Numbered from the stretch's first letter, positions 10,014 to 19,489 are shown. The stretch is 19,597 nucleotides of DNA from Larix sibirica (GCA_004151065.3 NWUY0300013232.1:60067-79663); one strand, 5' to 3'. Numbers and translations are program-made. The notes: generated by a model not told the origin, from the letters alone.

Positions 10014-10783
10014 AAATTTTTTGTAAAAAAAATAAGATATATATACACACACATTTCAATAAATTAGATGCTTGATAAATGATAAGATTTTTTGGAATAT
10101 ATAAATAAAATTTTAAAAAGTTTTTTTTATTAAAATTAGATAAACAAAATTTAGTCTCATAACCATTAATAACCATCATTATCATATTAATTTATTTATA
10201 TTAATCTTTTGGATGTAATTTTAGTGGTTGTAGGTTAGAGTTGTCATCCTCTTTAATAAAGTTTTATTTTTATAAATGATATGTTGAATTGATTTTTTAA
10301 ATACATAAATAAAATTTTAAATTGTTTTAATAATTATTAATATCTATCATCATATTAATTTATTTATATTGGCTTTTCTTATAATATTTAATAATAAATT
10401 TTTTGTAAAAAAATTAAGATATATATACACACACTTCAATAAATTGGATCTCTCTAGGTGCTTGATAAATGATAAGATTTTTTCGAATATGTAAATAAAA
10501 AATTTAAAAAAAAATTATTAAAATTAGATAAACAAAATTTAGTTTCATAAATATTAATAGCCATCATTATCATATTAATTTATTTATATTAATCTTTTGG
10601 ATGTAATTTTAAGTGGTTGTAGGTTAGAGTTGTCATCCTCTTTAATGTAGTTTTATTTTTATAAATGATATATTGAATTGATTTTTTAAATACATAAACA
10701 AAATTTTAAATTATTTTAATAATTATTAATATCTATCATCATATTAATTTATTTATATTGGCTTTTCTTATAATATTTAATTT
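10014..10783. repeat. ~385-bp AT-rich tandem duplication
   Basis: Unit 1 is 10014-10395 and unit 2 is 10396 to ~10783. Both begin AAATTTTTTGTAAAAAAA and carry ACTTCAATAAATT.GAT, GCTTGATAAATGATAAGATT and TGTAGGTTAGAGTTGTCATC. Unit 2 has a short insertion near 10450. The 20-mer CATATTAATTTATTTATATT occurs twice per unit (10183, 10351, 10571, 10740), so each unit itself looks like a diverged dimer. No coding content. Confidence 0.9.
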
Positions 10784-10806
10784 AAAATTATAATATAGTC
10801 AATTAT

Positions 10807-11013
10807 CAATTATTAATGTATGCTACTTTCTTGTTTGTATATAAAATTCTATTTTTTTATGAAATAAATTGTATATGATTTTTTTTATGGAATAAAAGAT
10901 CAATTTTGTACAATTATTAATGTATGCTACTTTCTTGTTTGTATATAAAATTCTAATTTTTTTATGAAATAAATTGTATATGATTTTTTTATGGAATAAA
11001 AGATCAATTTTGA
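10807..11013. repeat. 104-bp tandem duplication
   Basis: Unit 1 is 10807-10910 and unit 2 is 10911-11013. Both run from CAATTATTAATGTATGCTAC to GGAATAAAAGATCAATTTTG and differ only in the length of T-runs, which implies a recent event. Confidence 0.95.
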
Positions 11014-11224
11014 ATAATTATAGGTTGAAAATGATGTACTTACTCTCTTTTTTGAATATATATTTTTAATGATTGTGATCATAAACCAAGTATGAAAAAC
11101 TATAGGTGTTATTCTTTTCAATTTTTTAAAAAAACTAGAAAAAAATGAATATTGTTTAAATTTTATTTATAAATGAGAACAAATTAGTTCTAAATATAAT
11201 TATTGTATTGTTTGAGTTTTTATA

Positions 11225-11245
11225 TAATAATAATAATAATAATAA
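11225..11245. repeat. TAA trinucleotide microsatellite
   Basis: Seven TAA-type units occur in a row near the start of segmental copy 1. Copy 2 has a shorter AATAATAAT tract. Confidence 0.85.
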
Positions 11246-11389
11246 ATGAGACATATAATATCACAAGCTTTGTGTTTATCAATATATAATACAAATTATA
11301 TATATTTTTGAATTTTGTAAATTAGTAATGAATGGTATCACATGAATGTTTTATTTTTGGATTTTATTTTTATTGATACATATATTTTT

Positions 11390-11475
11390 AGGTAAGAATG
11401 TGTATGTATGTGGGGATTATTTTTTCGTTTTTAGGTAAGAATGTATATGTATGTGGGGATTATTTTTTATTTCTA
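11390..11475. repeat. 43-bp tandem duplication
   Basis: AGGTAAGAATGT.TATGTATG followed by TGGGGATTATTTTTT is repeated at 11390 and 11433 with few changes. It is single in segmental copy 2, so it arose after the segmental duplication or was lost there. Confidence 0.85.
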
Positions 11476-12080
11476 AATCAAGAAATTGTTTTTATCAAGA
11501 GTTTGGGCAAGATCACTAATCAAATAAAGGCATTGGCATTAATACAAGTGTTGATGATTCTAAATAAAGAGAGTCAATCAACTCTTGGTGGTCAAGGATG
11601 CCACAGTAATAATTGGTCATGTACACTATCAAATGATCCCTCAAGACACTTAATGGAGTAAGCTAGTTGTCAAAGTTTGAAGACTAGGAAAAAAAATTGA
11701 ATCTATAAATTATTTTCAAGTTCTGAGATTGCATAATTCCTTTGGCGATAAGCAAGCAAACACAACAATTAATCTAAAAATGAGAATGGTTATGATAAAT
11801 GGGGGAGTTCTAATTCAGTGCCACTTTCCATGGTGTATTACCTAATCACAGTTGCAAGTTTGAAACATTCAATCAAGGGACAAGTGGTGATTTACAAAGG
11901 AAGCGTGTATTTGGGCATTTAAGTCTCCCTTCCCCTGCCTACATAAACACACTCCATCGCAATAGTCTACGATGTATGTCAAAAGACTTGTAGCAACACG
12001 TGACATGGACAGGTAATTGTTGGTGCACATATTTTTTGACAATTCCCTTTCGACATTGTCGACCATTGCCATTAGTGGGT

Positions 12081-12481
12081 ATGTGGGTGGTGTGTGGTGT
12101 TCGGAGGAAAGTTGTTATTGCACATTCAATGGGTTGTTTCCCATAGCATATCAAGATACTCCATGGATGATTATTGATGTAGATGTGGGTGGTGTGTGGT
12201 GTTTGGAGGAAAGTTGTTATTGCACATTCAATGGGTTGTTGCCCATAGCATATCAAGATACTCCATGGATGATTATTGATGTAGATGTGGGTGGTGTGTG
12301 GTGTTCGGAGGAAATTGCACATTCAATGGGTTGTTTCCCATAGCATATCAAGATACTCCATGGATGATTATTGATGTAGATGTGGGTGGTGTGTGGTGTT
12401 TGGAGGAAAGTTGTTATTGCACATTCAATGGGTTGTTGCCCATAGCATATCAAGATACTCCATGGATGATTATTGATGTAG
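12081..12481. repeat. 102-bp minisatellite, four units with dimer structure
   Basis: Units are 12081-12182, 12183-12284, 12285-12379 and 12380-12481. Units 1 and 3 read GTGTTCGGAGG and TTGTTTCCC; units 2 and 4 read GTGTTTGGAGG and TTGTTGCCC. This gives an A-B-A'-B order from duplication of a 204-bp dimer. Unit 3 lacks 7 bp (AGTTGTT). Because 102 is a multiple of three, long frames stay open on both strands; these are by-products and not genes. Segmental copy 2 has a single diverged unit at about 13870-13970. Confidence 0.95.
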
Positions 12482-13058
12482 ATTGGCTTGTCGATTGGGG
12501 AGACCAGATCATCTATGCACCTTTTTCTATGTTGTTTTAGCCACCACATGGACTATATTCATATATGATTTGAAAATACCTGGACCTAGTGGATGAGCAC
12601 CCTGGCACATTGGGGTTTGTTTCACATGTGGATCACATCTTGGCGTAGTTGACATCACATTTTTTGAGAGTGCTTTGCATGTGCACCCCTTTTCGTATGG
12701 TTTATTGTTTTCACTGTGTTTATTTGATAGGGTTTAGCTTGGTTTGAACCCCATGGTGTGAGTACCCTAGCTTATTTGGAGGATTTTGACATTTGGAGCA
12801 TTTGATGTTGACATGGACTATCACTCCTAGTAGAAGACTCTTCTTCTATATATTAATAATAATGATACCAAATAAATTCTAAATATAATTATGATATATA
12901 TAATTATGACATTGTTTGAATTTTATATATCACTAATGAATGTCACTAACTAAATTCATTGGATTTATTTTATTAACATATATAATGAAGATAAGAATGT
13001 CTTTTTCAAACCATTTATTAATAATAATATCACAAAATTTGTGTTCACCATTATATAT

Positions 13059-13140
13059 AACACATCTTTTCCATAGCCCCAAGGGTTAGCTCAATTGGTA
13101 AGANNGGGGTTAGGCCAGCAAAAAACAAAAAACACATCTT
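13059..13140 (+). mobile_element. tRNA-derived mini-SINE with target-site duplications
   Basis: AACACATCTT at 13059-13068 is repeated exactly at 13131-13140. Between them lie 62 bp (13069-13130) starting TTCCATAGCCCCAAGGGTTAGC and ending in an A-rich tail (CAAAAAACAAAA). The insert holds TAGCTCAATTGG at 13087-13098, which fits the RNA polymerase III A-box consensus TRGYNNARNNGG. A normal B box at the usual distance is absent; only a weak GGTTAGGCC follows. Two N bases lie at 13104-13105. The matching place in segmental copy 1 (about 11285-11305) has no insert. SINE insertion by LINE machinery is the natural reading; the element looks internally truncated. Confidence 0.65.
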
Positions 13141-13148
13141 GTCCAAAT

Positions 13149-13165
13149 TATATATATATATATAT
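13149..13165. repeat. TA dinucleotide microsatellite
   Basis: Seventeen bases of alternating T and A lie just right of the SINE-like insertion. Copy 1 has a shorter run at the equivalent place. Confidence 0.85.
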
Positions 13166-13371
13166 GAATGATACACTTATTGTATTTTTTTAAGTTTGAA
13201 TGTATTTTTGGATTTTGTTTTCACTAGCATATACATTTTTAAGATAATAATCTCATTTTTAGGGGTGACAAGTGTGTGGAGATCATTCTTGATCCAAAAA
13301 ACAAGAAATTATCTTTGTCGAGGATTAGGTGAGACCACCAATAATCAAGCAAAGGCATTGGAATTGATACC

Positions 13372-13399
13372 AATCAACTCTTGCTAATCAACTCTTGCT
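13372..13399. repeat. 14-bp tandem duplication
   Basis: AATCAACTCTTGCT is repeated exactly at 13372-13385 and 13386-13399. The paralogous site in segmental copy 1 (about 11575) has one copy. Confidence 0.9.
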
Positions 13400-14320
13400 A
13401 GTCGGGGATGCCACAATAACAATTCATCATGTGCACTATCAAACGACACCTTAAGATAGTCATTTGAGTAGGCTAACTATCAAAGTTCAAAGATTGGCAA
13501 GAAGTTTTGAATCCATAAATTATTTCTAGGTTACGAGACTACATAATTCAATTGCATATAAATAACCAAATGAAGCAATTGATCTAGAAATGGGAATGGA
13601 ATGGTTAGGATAAATGGGGGGAGTCAAATTCAATGCCACCTTCCATGCCATATTCCCTAATCACAATTGCAAGGATGAAGCACATTCAATCAATGGAAAA
13701 GTGGTGATTTACAAAGGAAGCATGTATTTGGGCATTTAAGTCTCCCTTCCCATGCATACATCCACACACTCATCACAGAGTCTCTAACATATGTAGAGAC
13801 TTGTAAGAATACATGACATAGACAAGGCTTGACACTTCCCTTGTGACATTGTTGATTCACCATCGGTGGGTGTGCAGTGTCTGGAGGAAAGTTGTCATTG
13901 CACATTCAGTTGGTTGTTACCCCTAGAGCATATCAAGATTCCTAATGGATGGTTATTGATGCAGTTTGGCTTATCACTTGGAAGAGGCCACTCCACCTAC
14001 ATACCTTTTTGTATGTTTCTCTAGCCACCACATGGACTAGATTCATATATGATTTGATGATACTTGGGCCTAATGGATGAGCACCCTAGCACATTGTGGT
14101 TTGTTTCATATGTGGATCACATCTTAGCATGGTTGACATCACATTTTTGGAGAGTGCTTTTCATGTGCATCCATTTTCACATAGTTCCAATGTTTTTAGA
14201 GGGTTTATTTGATATGGTTAAGCTTGGTTTGAGTTCCATGGTGTGAAAACCCTAATTAATTTGGAGGATTTTAACATTTGGATCACTCTTGTGATGACAT
14301 GGACTATCATTCCTAGTGGA

Positions 14321-14498
14321 GTGCTCCTCTTGTTCACACATGTTTAGGTGATTCTAGCCCCCTCAACAACTAGTTTGACTTACTTTGACTTGGTTGGAGG
14401 CTTATTGTAGTGCTCCTCTTGTTCACACATGTTTAGGTGATTCTAGCCCCCTCAACAACTAGTTTGACTTACTTTGACTTGGTTGGAGGCTTATTGTA
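14321..14498. repeat. Perfect 89-bp tandem duplication
   Basis: Unit 1 (14321-14409) and unit 2 (14410-14498) both run from GTGCTCCTCTTGTTCACACA to GGTTGGAGGCTTATTGTA with no difference seen. The unit starts within the end of segmental copy 2. Perfect identity points to a recent event, or to an assembly artefact. Confidence 0.95.
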
Positions 14499-14777
14499 GG
14501 AGTGCCCTTACATACGTGGCTTACATACATGGCTTGATTTCACACTTGGATTGGTTTATTGTGATGAGGAGCATGGCCTTAGAGGGACCACTCATCCTCA
14601 TTGGCACATATGTTGAGGCATCTTTACACTTATTATTATTTTATTGCTTGAGTGATGGGACTGTCAAGCTTCCTACATGGAGTTAGTTGGATTTTGTTAA
14701 CCTTGCACATATATTTATGCCAATCTTCACTTGATTGAATCCTCACTCTTTTTTTTTTGACAGGAACAGATAGTATT

Positions 14778-14783
14778 TTTATT
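14778..14783 (-). terminator. LINE polyadenylation signal AATAAA
   Basis: TTTATT on the plus strand gives AATAAA on the minus strand, about 19 bases before the poly-A tail at 14758-14749. Spacing is right for polyadenylation of the LINE transcript. Confidence 0.65.
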
Positions 14784-15079
14784 AAAAAAGGGGAGGGATA
14801 GCCCAACAAGACATACTTCCAAATACAAAATTCAAAATTGGACTGTAGTTGAACTAACATATCAAAACAGGATTTTAACAGTTTTATCCAGAGCCATGTC
14901 CATTTCCAGTAAACAACAAGCTATATCTATATAAGTTCGAATAAACTTTCCTAACAGCAGACTTCAAAAACAATTCATAAAATAAAATAAAAATATTGCT
15001 AGGGAACCCGGCCTTCCATCTTCATCGACATTAGACGAGAGGACGATTCCACTGCCTGGTCTTTATTTTCCATCTTCAA

Positions 15080-15511
15080 CTACAGCTCCCGCACCAGCTT
15101 CTCTAGCTTTTCAACTCTGGCCTTAAGCTCCTCAATGATTAATTGCCGGTTTTCCAAATTTGCTGCAAGGATAGCAATTTGATAGTGAGTGTCGCTTCTG
15201 TTTGCAACTCGAACTTGCTCTTCTTCCTCGAGCCACCTTTCCATCCTGCGTTCCATGTTATGCAACTCCTGCCTCATCCCTTTAACTCCGTGCTTCAATC
15301 GTATGTGGCTCGCTTTCAAGCTTCGCAATCGCTGGCCCACACAACGATCCTCGTCATATATCCAACTGTCACTATACATGATGCTAAAATAACCAGGAGA
15401 CAACTTCCAGACACCCCTTGCACCCTGAACAGGATGAGAGGGCTGAGAGGGCCAAGCTTTCCAACGACGCTTCCCCAAAACCCCGAGAGAAAAAGAAAGA
15501 TAGAGCTCCAA
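15080..15511 (-). CDS. 143-aa coiled-coil ORF in LINE 3' region
   Basis: This frame stays open for 143 codons inside otherwise frame-shifted LINE DNA. Residues ~75-143 are strongly charged and heptad-like (HNMERRMERWLEEEEQ; then IIEELKARVEKLEKLVREL with Ile/Leu/Val at a and d positions), so a coiled coil is expected. Residues ~35-55 (WKLSPGYFSIMYSDSWIYDE) are aromatic-rich and look folded. The ATG is probably not the true start, because neighbouring frames upstream carry protein-like text (GYSPRQGKFRLVIMRK near 15690; KIIKDEDDLQRTLIEGDIVIG near 15590) that leads into it after frameshifts. The simplest reading is the C-terminal extension of LINE ORF2 after RNase H; a separate third ORF or a captured host fragment are alternatives. 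Family not recognised. Confidence 0.45.
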   Translation of the reverse strand: MELYLSFSLGVLGKRRWKAWPSQPSHPVQGARGVWKLSPGYFSIMYSDSWIYDEDRCVGQRLRSLKASHIRLKHGVKGMRQELHNMERRMERWLEEEEQVRVANRSDTHYQIAILAANLENRQLIIEELKARVEKLEKLVREL

Positions 15512-16029
15512 AGAGCAGGGTTCGAAACATACACAACTGGAGACTTTCCAATTACAATATCACCTTCTATCAGAGTCCTTTGAAGATCATCTTCATCCTT
15601 TATAATCTTGAACCCATATCATGTGATCATACACTGCTTGGCGTTCCAAATGTGGGGGGTAACTTCCTCATGATGACTAGCCTGAACTTGCCTTGTCGCG
15701 GTGAATACCCTTCACTATCCAAATACCTTTTTCTGAGTTTTCTTATACAGATTGATGCTTGGCTTTAATGGCATAAATTGGGCCGTAAATAGGTGCATTT
15801 CCAACGAGCTATCCACCTTCCCGGAGGAGGAGACGACATGATGATCCACTTGCCCGACCCAATCACCCGTCCCATCAACCCATGCCTTGGTGGAACTGAA
15901 ATTCATGCTAGGTATTTTTTCTCCTATGAGGATCCTTGCAATGAAACTCCTAACTGGGTGAATACCTTTATGGGATAGTTTCATGCCTTTCTGTATTGTT
16001 CATATTACGAAGGGACCCCAAGGGGAGAG

Positions 16030-16420
16030 CGACTACTTGATTCGCGAGTCTATCTGCTTCCATATTGTTTTCCCTTAAAACATGAAAGAATTCAACTTTT
16101 TCCAGACTTTCAAGATTCTGCTTGGTTCTGTACCAGATACGATTCAATTCAAATTGATAGGCTTAGGAGGAGAATTAGAAATTGACAAGTTTATGGTGAA
16201 TCTTGAGTCTCCCACTATTACAACTTCTTTGATACCCTTACTCACTAGCTAGTTTGTTCTTTGGAATAATGAGAGAAGTTCTACTATATTATTACTTTCA
16301 ATTCCAATTCTCCATGAGAAGGTCTCCATAATGTTTCATTTGGGACCAAAGATGATATGTAACTTTCTCATTGAAATAGCTTACAATAAATAGTTCCACT
16401 TGATAACACAACATGAAATA
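16030..16420 (-). pseudogene. LINE ORF2 RNase H domain, decayed
   Basis: Minus-strand text, split by frameshifts and stops, follows the RNase H order: IIFGPK then GIESNNIVELLSLFQ (the Glu of VELL is the second catalytic acidic residue, codon near 16279), GIKEVVIVGDSRFTIN (the Asp of GDS, 16204-16212), then FFHVLRENNMEADRLANQ (the late Asp of EAD, 16040-16057). The first catalytic Asp, normally in a FDG motif, is not clear: the matching place reads IKWNYLL and is followed by a 42-bp duplication and a stop. RNase H of plant L1 elements removes RNA from the cDNA hybrid. This copy is not functional. Confidence 0.75.
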
Positions 16421-16455
16421 GCTTACAATAAATAGTTCCACTTGATAACACAACA
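16372..16455. repeat. Perfect 42-bp tandem duplication
   Basis: Units 16372-16413 and 16414-16455 both begin TGAAATAGCTTACAATAAAT and are identical. The unit is in frame (14 codons) and falls at the start of the LINE RNase H domain, so it disrupts the region where the first catalytic Asp should be. Confidence 0.95.
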
Positions 16456-16790
16456 AGATAGATATGAAAAGGCAAAACCCCATCCTTGCTTTATCCAATA
16501 GATAGGACTACCATGTTCTTGGATCCCTTTTCTAGCAAAATATCTCCATGAGGCTAGGACACCTCCTCAAAGTGGGTGGAAGAATATGTTAAAGAGGTGG
16601 GACGAATATTCAAAGTAGTGGAAGACCATGTCAAATGTTTTGGATTGTTAAATCGTTGTTTTAAATGTAGAAATGGATTCAACGCCCTTATTGCAACTTG
16701 ATTTTGCAATCTCAATGATTGATATCTACAATTCCATCACTCCTCTATATTTTAAACAAAAAATGTTAATTTCCCTTCCCTTGATTTTGA

Positions 16791-18069
16791 GTGACTAGAA
16801 AAGATTAAATTCATAGAATGTTTAGACTAGAACACCTCCCATGGCATGCATGGCTACTCTAAGGTGGACATCCCATTAATAAACCTCATAATGTGGTCTC
16901 CAAGGTGTAACCACTCCTCAAACAATGTGCAAAAAACTATATCCCAAGAGTGAGGAATCAATAGGGGCAACATGTGCGGGGCACATGGAGATAAACCTCG
17001 CGAGTTGAGATATTTAAAGACAAAGTATGCCTTCCCCACCTCTTCAAAGATTCGAACCTAGACTTATGTTGACACAACAATCAGACGTCACCACTCCTCA
17101 CCATGCCTTATGCTCTCAACCTCTACATGTAATCCAGATACCAACAACTTCTTTATTCAACCCAAACAATTAATTAAAATTGCACGGAGTTGCCCATTCC
17201 CAACAATAACAAGAGTAAAAGCATTACTTTTCAAAGCTTTTACCCATGACCAATGCAATGTCTGTTTCTTTGCCTATATGTTAATGGTTGAAGGTAACTA
17301 ACCCACTCACAACACGATATTGGGGTGAATCGCTTGACTGTGGAATGGCTATATGGAGCTGGAACAGCGAAAAAGGATGGCCGTAGATGCAAGGACGCCT
17401 TGATTTCTGTATATTCCAAACCCAGCACTGTTCTGTATATTTCAAATCCAGCGCTGTGCTCATACCCCATCGGTCCAAACATTATATTTATTTAAATAAT
17501 ATCCAGTTGTTTATGTGTCAATCTCTGTGCAGATAGATGCCAATGCCCTCGGCTGGAGTGAGTGAGACAAAGGGTGACTGAAGGGACCTCCATGCAGTGC
17601 TCTACCATATGTGGTTGCAGCAGGGCACCAATCGAAAATTTAATTAAAAATAAATCTGAGTTTATGACCATACACAGTGTAATACAAAACCCACACAGCA
17701 TTCAAACTTGTTTCTTATTCCAACTCTCTAACCAGAGAGAAATCAAGTCGTGGGTAATCTACGAATGCACACAGGCTTGGGGAATGTATGCAATGGCGGT
17801 AAGTGCTCACCAGCGACTCAATTAAGAACGGAATCGAGCTGCATGTGTTGTGTAGCGAATTAATGAAGTGCACAAACTATATTTGAAGCCAGTGATCAAA
17901 CGGATTGGTGATTAGGTTTAACTAACGACAAAGCCATTCCAGGTTTGGAAAATGCCTGTGGTTCAAAGTGCCCAAACAACTTATTAAAACTAGAAAAGAA
18001 TCAGACATACATAAACTCAATCACACGGCAATGGCTAACGCCATAACAATATAAAAAAGACAGCTCTGC
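16791..18069. other. Intergenic stretch, no gene seen
   Basis: Open frames here are short, overlap in other frames and show no recognised domain. A 26-bp tandem repeat lies at 17407-17458. No RNA gene was seen. Confidence 0.5.
17407..17458. repeat. 26-bp tandem duplication, diverged
   Basis: CTGTATATTCCAAACCCAGC and CTGTATATTTCAAATCCAGC begin two adjacent 26-bp units (17407-17432, 17433-17458) that differ at a few positions. Confidence 0.85.
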
Positions 18070-18225
18070 AACCATCGGCGAATAGGCTCTGCAACCAGCC
18101 TGAACCTCGCCGATCGCGACTAGGGCTCGTCCGTCCTGGGTTCTCTGACGGACTTCCTCAGCTCCCTGATCAACGGGAAGAAGCCACGATCGCAGCCTGC
18201 GGCTAGGGCTCGGTCCTCGAGCTCT

Positions 18226-19489
18226 ATGCCCCTCAATATGGCCTCTGATGGAGACTCTGCCCCCTTCCCCCTCCATCTCCCTCCATCTGAAATACCCACA
18301 GTAGCACTTCTGGTCCAGCAACCTTGCAAAACTGCCCTTAACCTCTCGGAACGAGGCTTAATTGGTCAATTCACAGGTCTGTGGCCCTCTCCAAAAACTA
18401 CTGAAACATGGTTCAAAAAAATTGGAGGCCCTTAATCTCGGAGGAAGTAAACTCTTATCTTCTAGGAAAGGGCTTCTTCACATTCGTCTTTGAAAGCAAG
18501 CATGATCGAGAGTTAATTTTCAGGAATGGGCCGTAGTTCATGGGACCACAACGGCTCTACCTGAACAAATGGAATCCAGACTTTGATCCGACCCAAGATG
18601 TTCCTTTCGTAGTTCCGGTCTGGGTGAGACTCCCACACCTCCCTCTCCATTGCTGGAATCTTGAATCATTAGAAGCCATTGGGAACACTCTCGGAAAATA
18701 CATAGACAAAGCAGATAGGAAGGATCAATACTCATGTGCAAGGATTTGCGTTGAAGTTGACCTGGAACATGGACTCCCAGAAGCCATAAATCTCACTGTG
18801 GCAGGCTGGTCTCACATCCAGGAACTAGATTAGAGAACAAAATCCCATTCAAATGCAGGTACTGCCATGAATATGGGCATTTCGCTCGATACTGCAAAAA
18901 AAAACCCGTCAGATCTGGACTCAGGAGGGAAAAAAGACTAATGGACAACCATTCAAAAAAATCCTAATCCCAGATCTGGACCAAAAATCCTCTCAAAAGA
19001 AAGTCAAGGACGAGAAAGATCCCTCACATAAAAAATCTTGGCCACCCTAATGGGAATAGATTCAAAGCTCTGAAATTTCAGAAACTCAGGAAACCCCTGA
19101 AGCCCCAGAAGAAGGAGAAATTCCCGAATATCAGGAATCCCAAGAGGTCCCCCAATCCGAATCCCCAAAGGAACCCCAATCCCAGAGAATCCGAGCCCTA
19201 AAAAACTATCCCAGACAAAGAAACGCTCTCTCCTTACGCAGACATCACCAAATCCAGATCTGTGGTCTCCCCTACCTCTTCGGAAGACCTAGTAGACAAA
19301 TCATCCAAAAAATTAGGGCAGAAATCAAGTAAAGATATAAGGGAAGAAGAAGCCGAACGTGAAAAGACACAAGGATCTCAAGCAACAATAGACATGGCCT
19401 TCAGCAGAAACACCAGAGCCAGGATAGCAGGAAAGAAACAGGAGACACAGCCAGGGGGAGGCCCCTCCTCTACTTACAATAGTAAATAA
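18226..19489 (+). pseudogene. LINE ORF1 (DUF4283 / CCHC protein), frameshifted
   Basis: Probable nucleic-acid-binding ORF1 protein of the LINE. ATG codons at 18226 and 18238 are in frame; the second (AATATGGCC) has the better context. Order: N-terminal segment with GLIGQFTGLWPSPK; break at the A7 run 18415-18421, where the frame resumes as NWRPLISEEV; a stop (TAG, 18534-18536) where the related copy has Tyr; DUF4283-type core 18540-18833 (LPHLPLHCW, IGNTLGKYIDKAD, SCARICVEVDLEHGLPEAI, GWSHIQELD); a second one-base loss near 18832; an intact zinc knuckle CRYCHEYGHFARYC at 18854-18895; an acidic Pro/Glu/Gln tail (~19060-19190); and a basic, Ser-rich C-terminus open at 19262-19489 ending GGGPSSTYNSK. 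At least four lesions exist, so it is a pseudogene unless the one-base gaps are sequencing errors. Confidence 0.85.

Larger units (their letters stand above)
11165..12848. repeat. Segmental tandem duplication, copy 1
   Basis: This copy is homologous to 12849-14330 in the same orientation and directly adjacent to it. Shared blocks include AAGTGGTGATTTACAAAGGAAGC, GTATTTGGGCATTTAAGTCTCCCTTCCC (as parts), ATGGATGAGCACCCT and CATGGACTATCA. Copy 1 alone carries an expansion of a 102-bp minisatellite and a 43-bp duplication. No gene is recognised in either copy. Boundaries are good to about 20 bp. Confidence 0.8.
12849..14330. repeat. Segmental tandem duplication, copy 2
   Basis: This copy is adjacent to and homologous with 11165-12848. 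It contains the SINE-like insert at 13069-13130, a 14-bp duplication at 13372-13399 and one unit of the 102-bp minisatellite sequence. It is clearly diverged from copy 1, so the segmental event is old compared with the small tandem duplications inside the copies. Confidence 0.8.
14749..16790 (-). mobile_element. 3' half of an L1-type LINE, minus strand
   Basis: The plus strand shows T10 at 14749-14758, the poly-A tail of a minus-strand element, then GACAGGAACA. Reading the minus strand from the right there is degraded ORF2 linker sequence (~16790 to ~16400), an RNase H domain (~16400 to ~16030), an unrecognised C-terminal region ending in a coiled coil (~15990 to 15080) and a 3' UTR of ~320 bp. 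The 5' boundary is uncertain, because upstream reverse transcriptase motifs were not found and no target-site duplication matching CTTGATTGAATCCTCACTC was identified. The copy is probably 5'-truncated, as is usual for LINEs. Confidence 0.75.

Noticed and set aside
12081-12481. CRISPR-like array
   Set aside because: The units are contiguous ~100-bp repeats without unique spacers, in plant-like DNA.
11939-12549. Overlapping long ORFs on both strands (up to 127 codons) with internal protein repeats
   Set aside because: They exist only because a 102-bp minisatellite has a period divisible by three; both strands are open and no known motif is present.
13081-13116. tRNA gene
   Set aside because: Only an A-box-like 5' part is present; there is no anticodon arm, proper B box or acceptor pairing.
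12845-14315. Helitron, from TCTATATATTA at 12846 and CCTAGT near 14312
   Set aside because: The hairpin before the CTAG is only 5 bp with a distant end, and the paralogous copy lacks both a TC start and the hairpin.
15143-15583. 146-codon plus-strand ORF
   Set aside because: It is antisense to the minus-strand LINE coiled-coil frame, which has the more protein-like composition and fits the element's orientation.
14720-16830. Target-site duplication CTTGATT... for the LINE at 14749
   Set aside because: Only a 7-base match (CTTGATT near 16780) was found, too short to claim.
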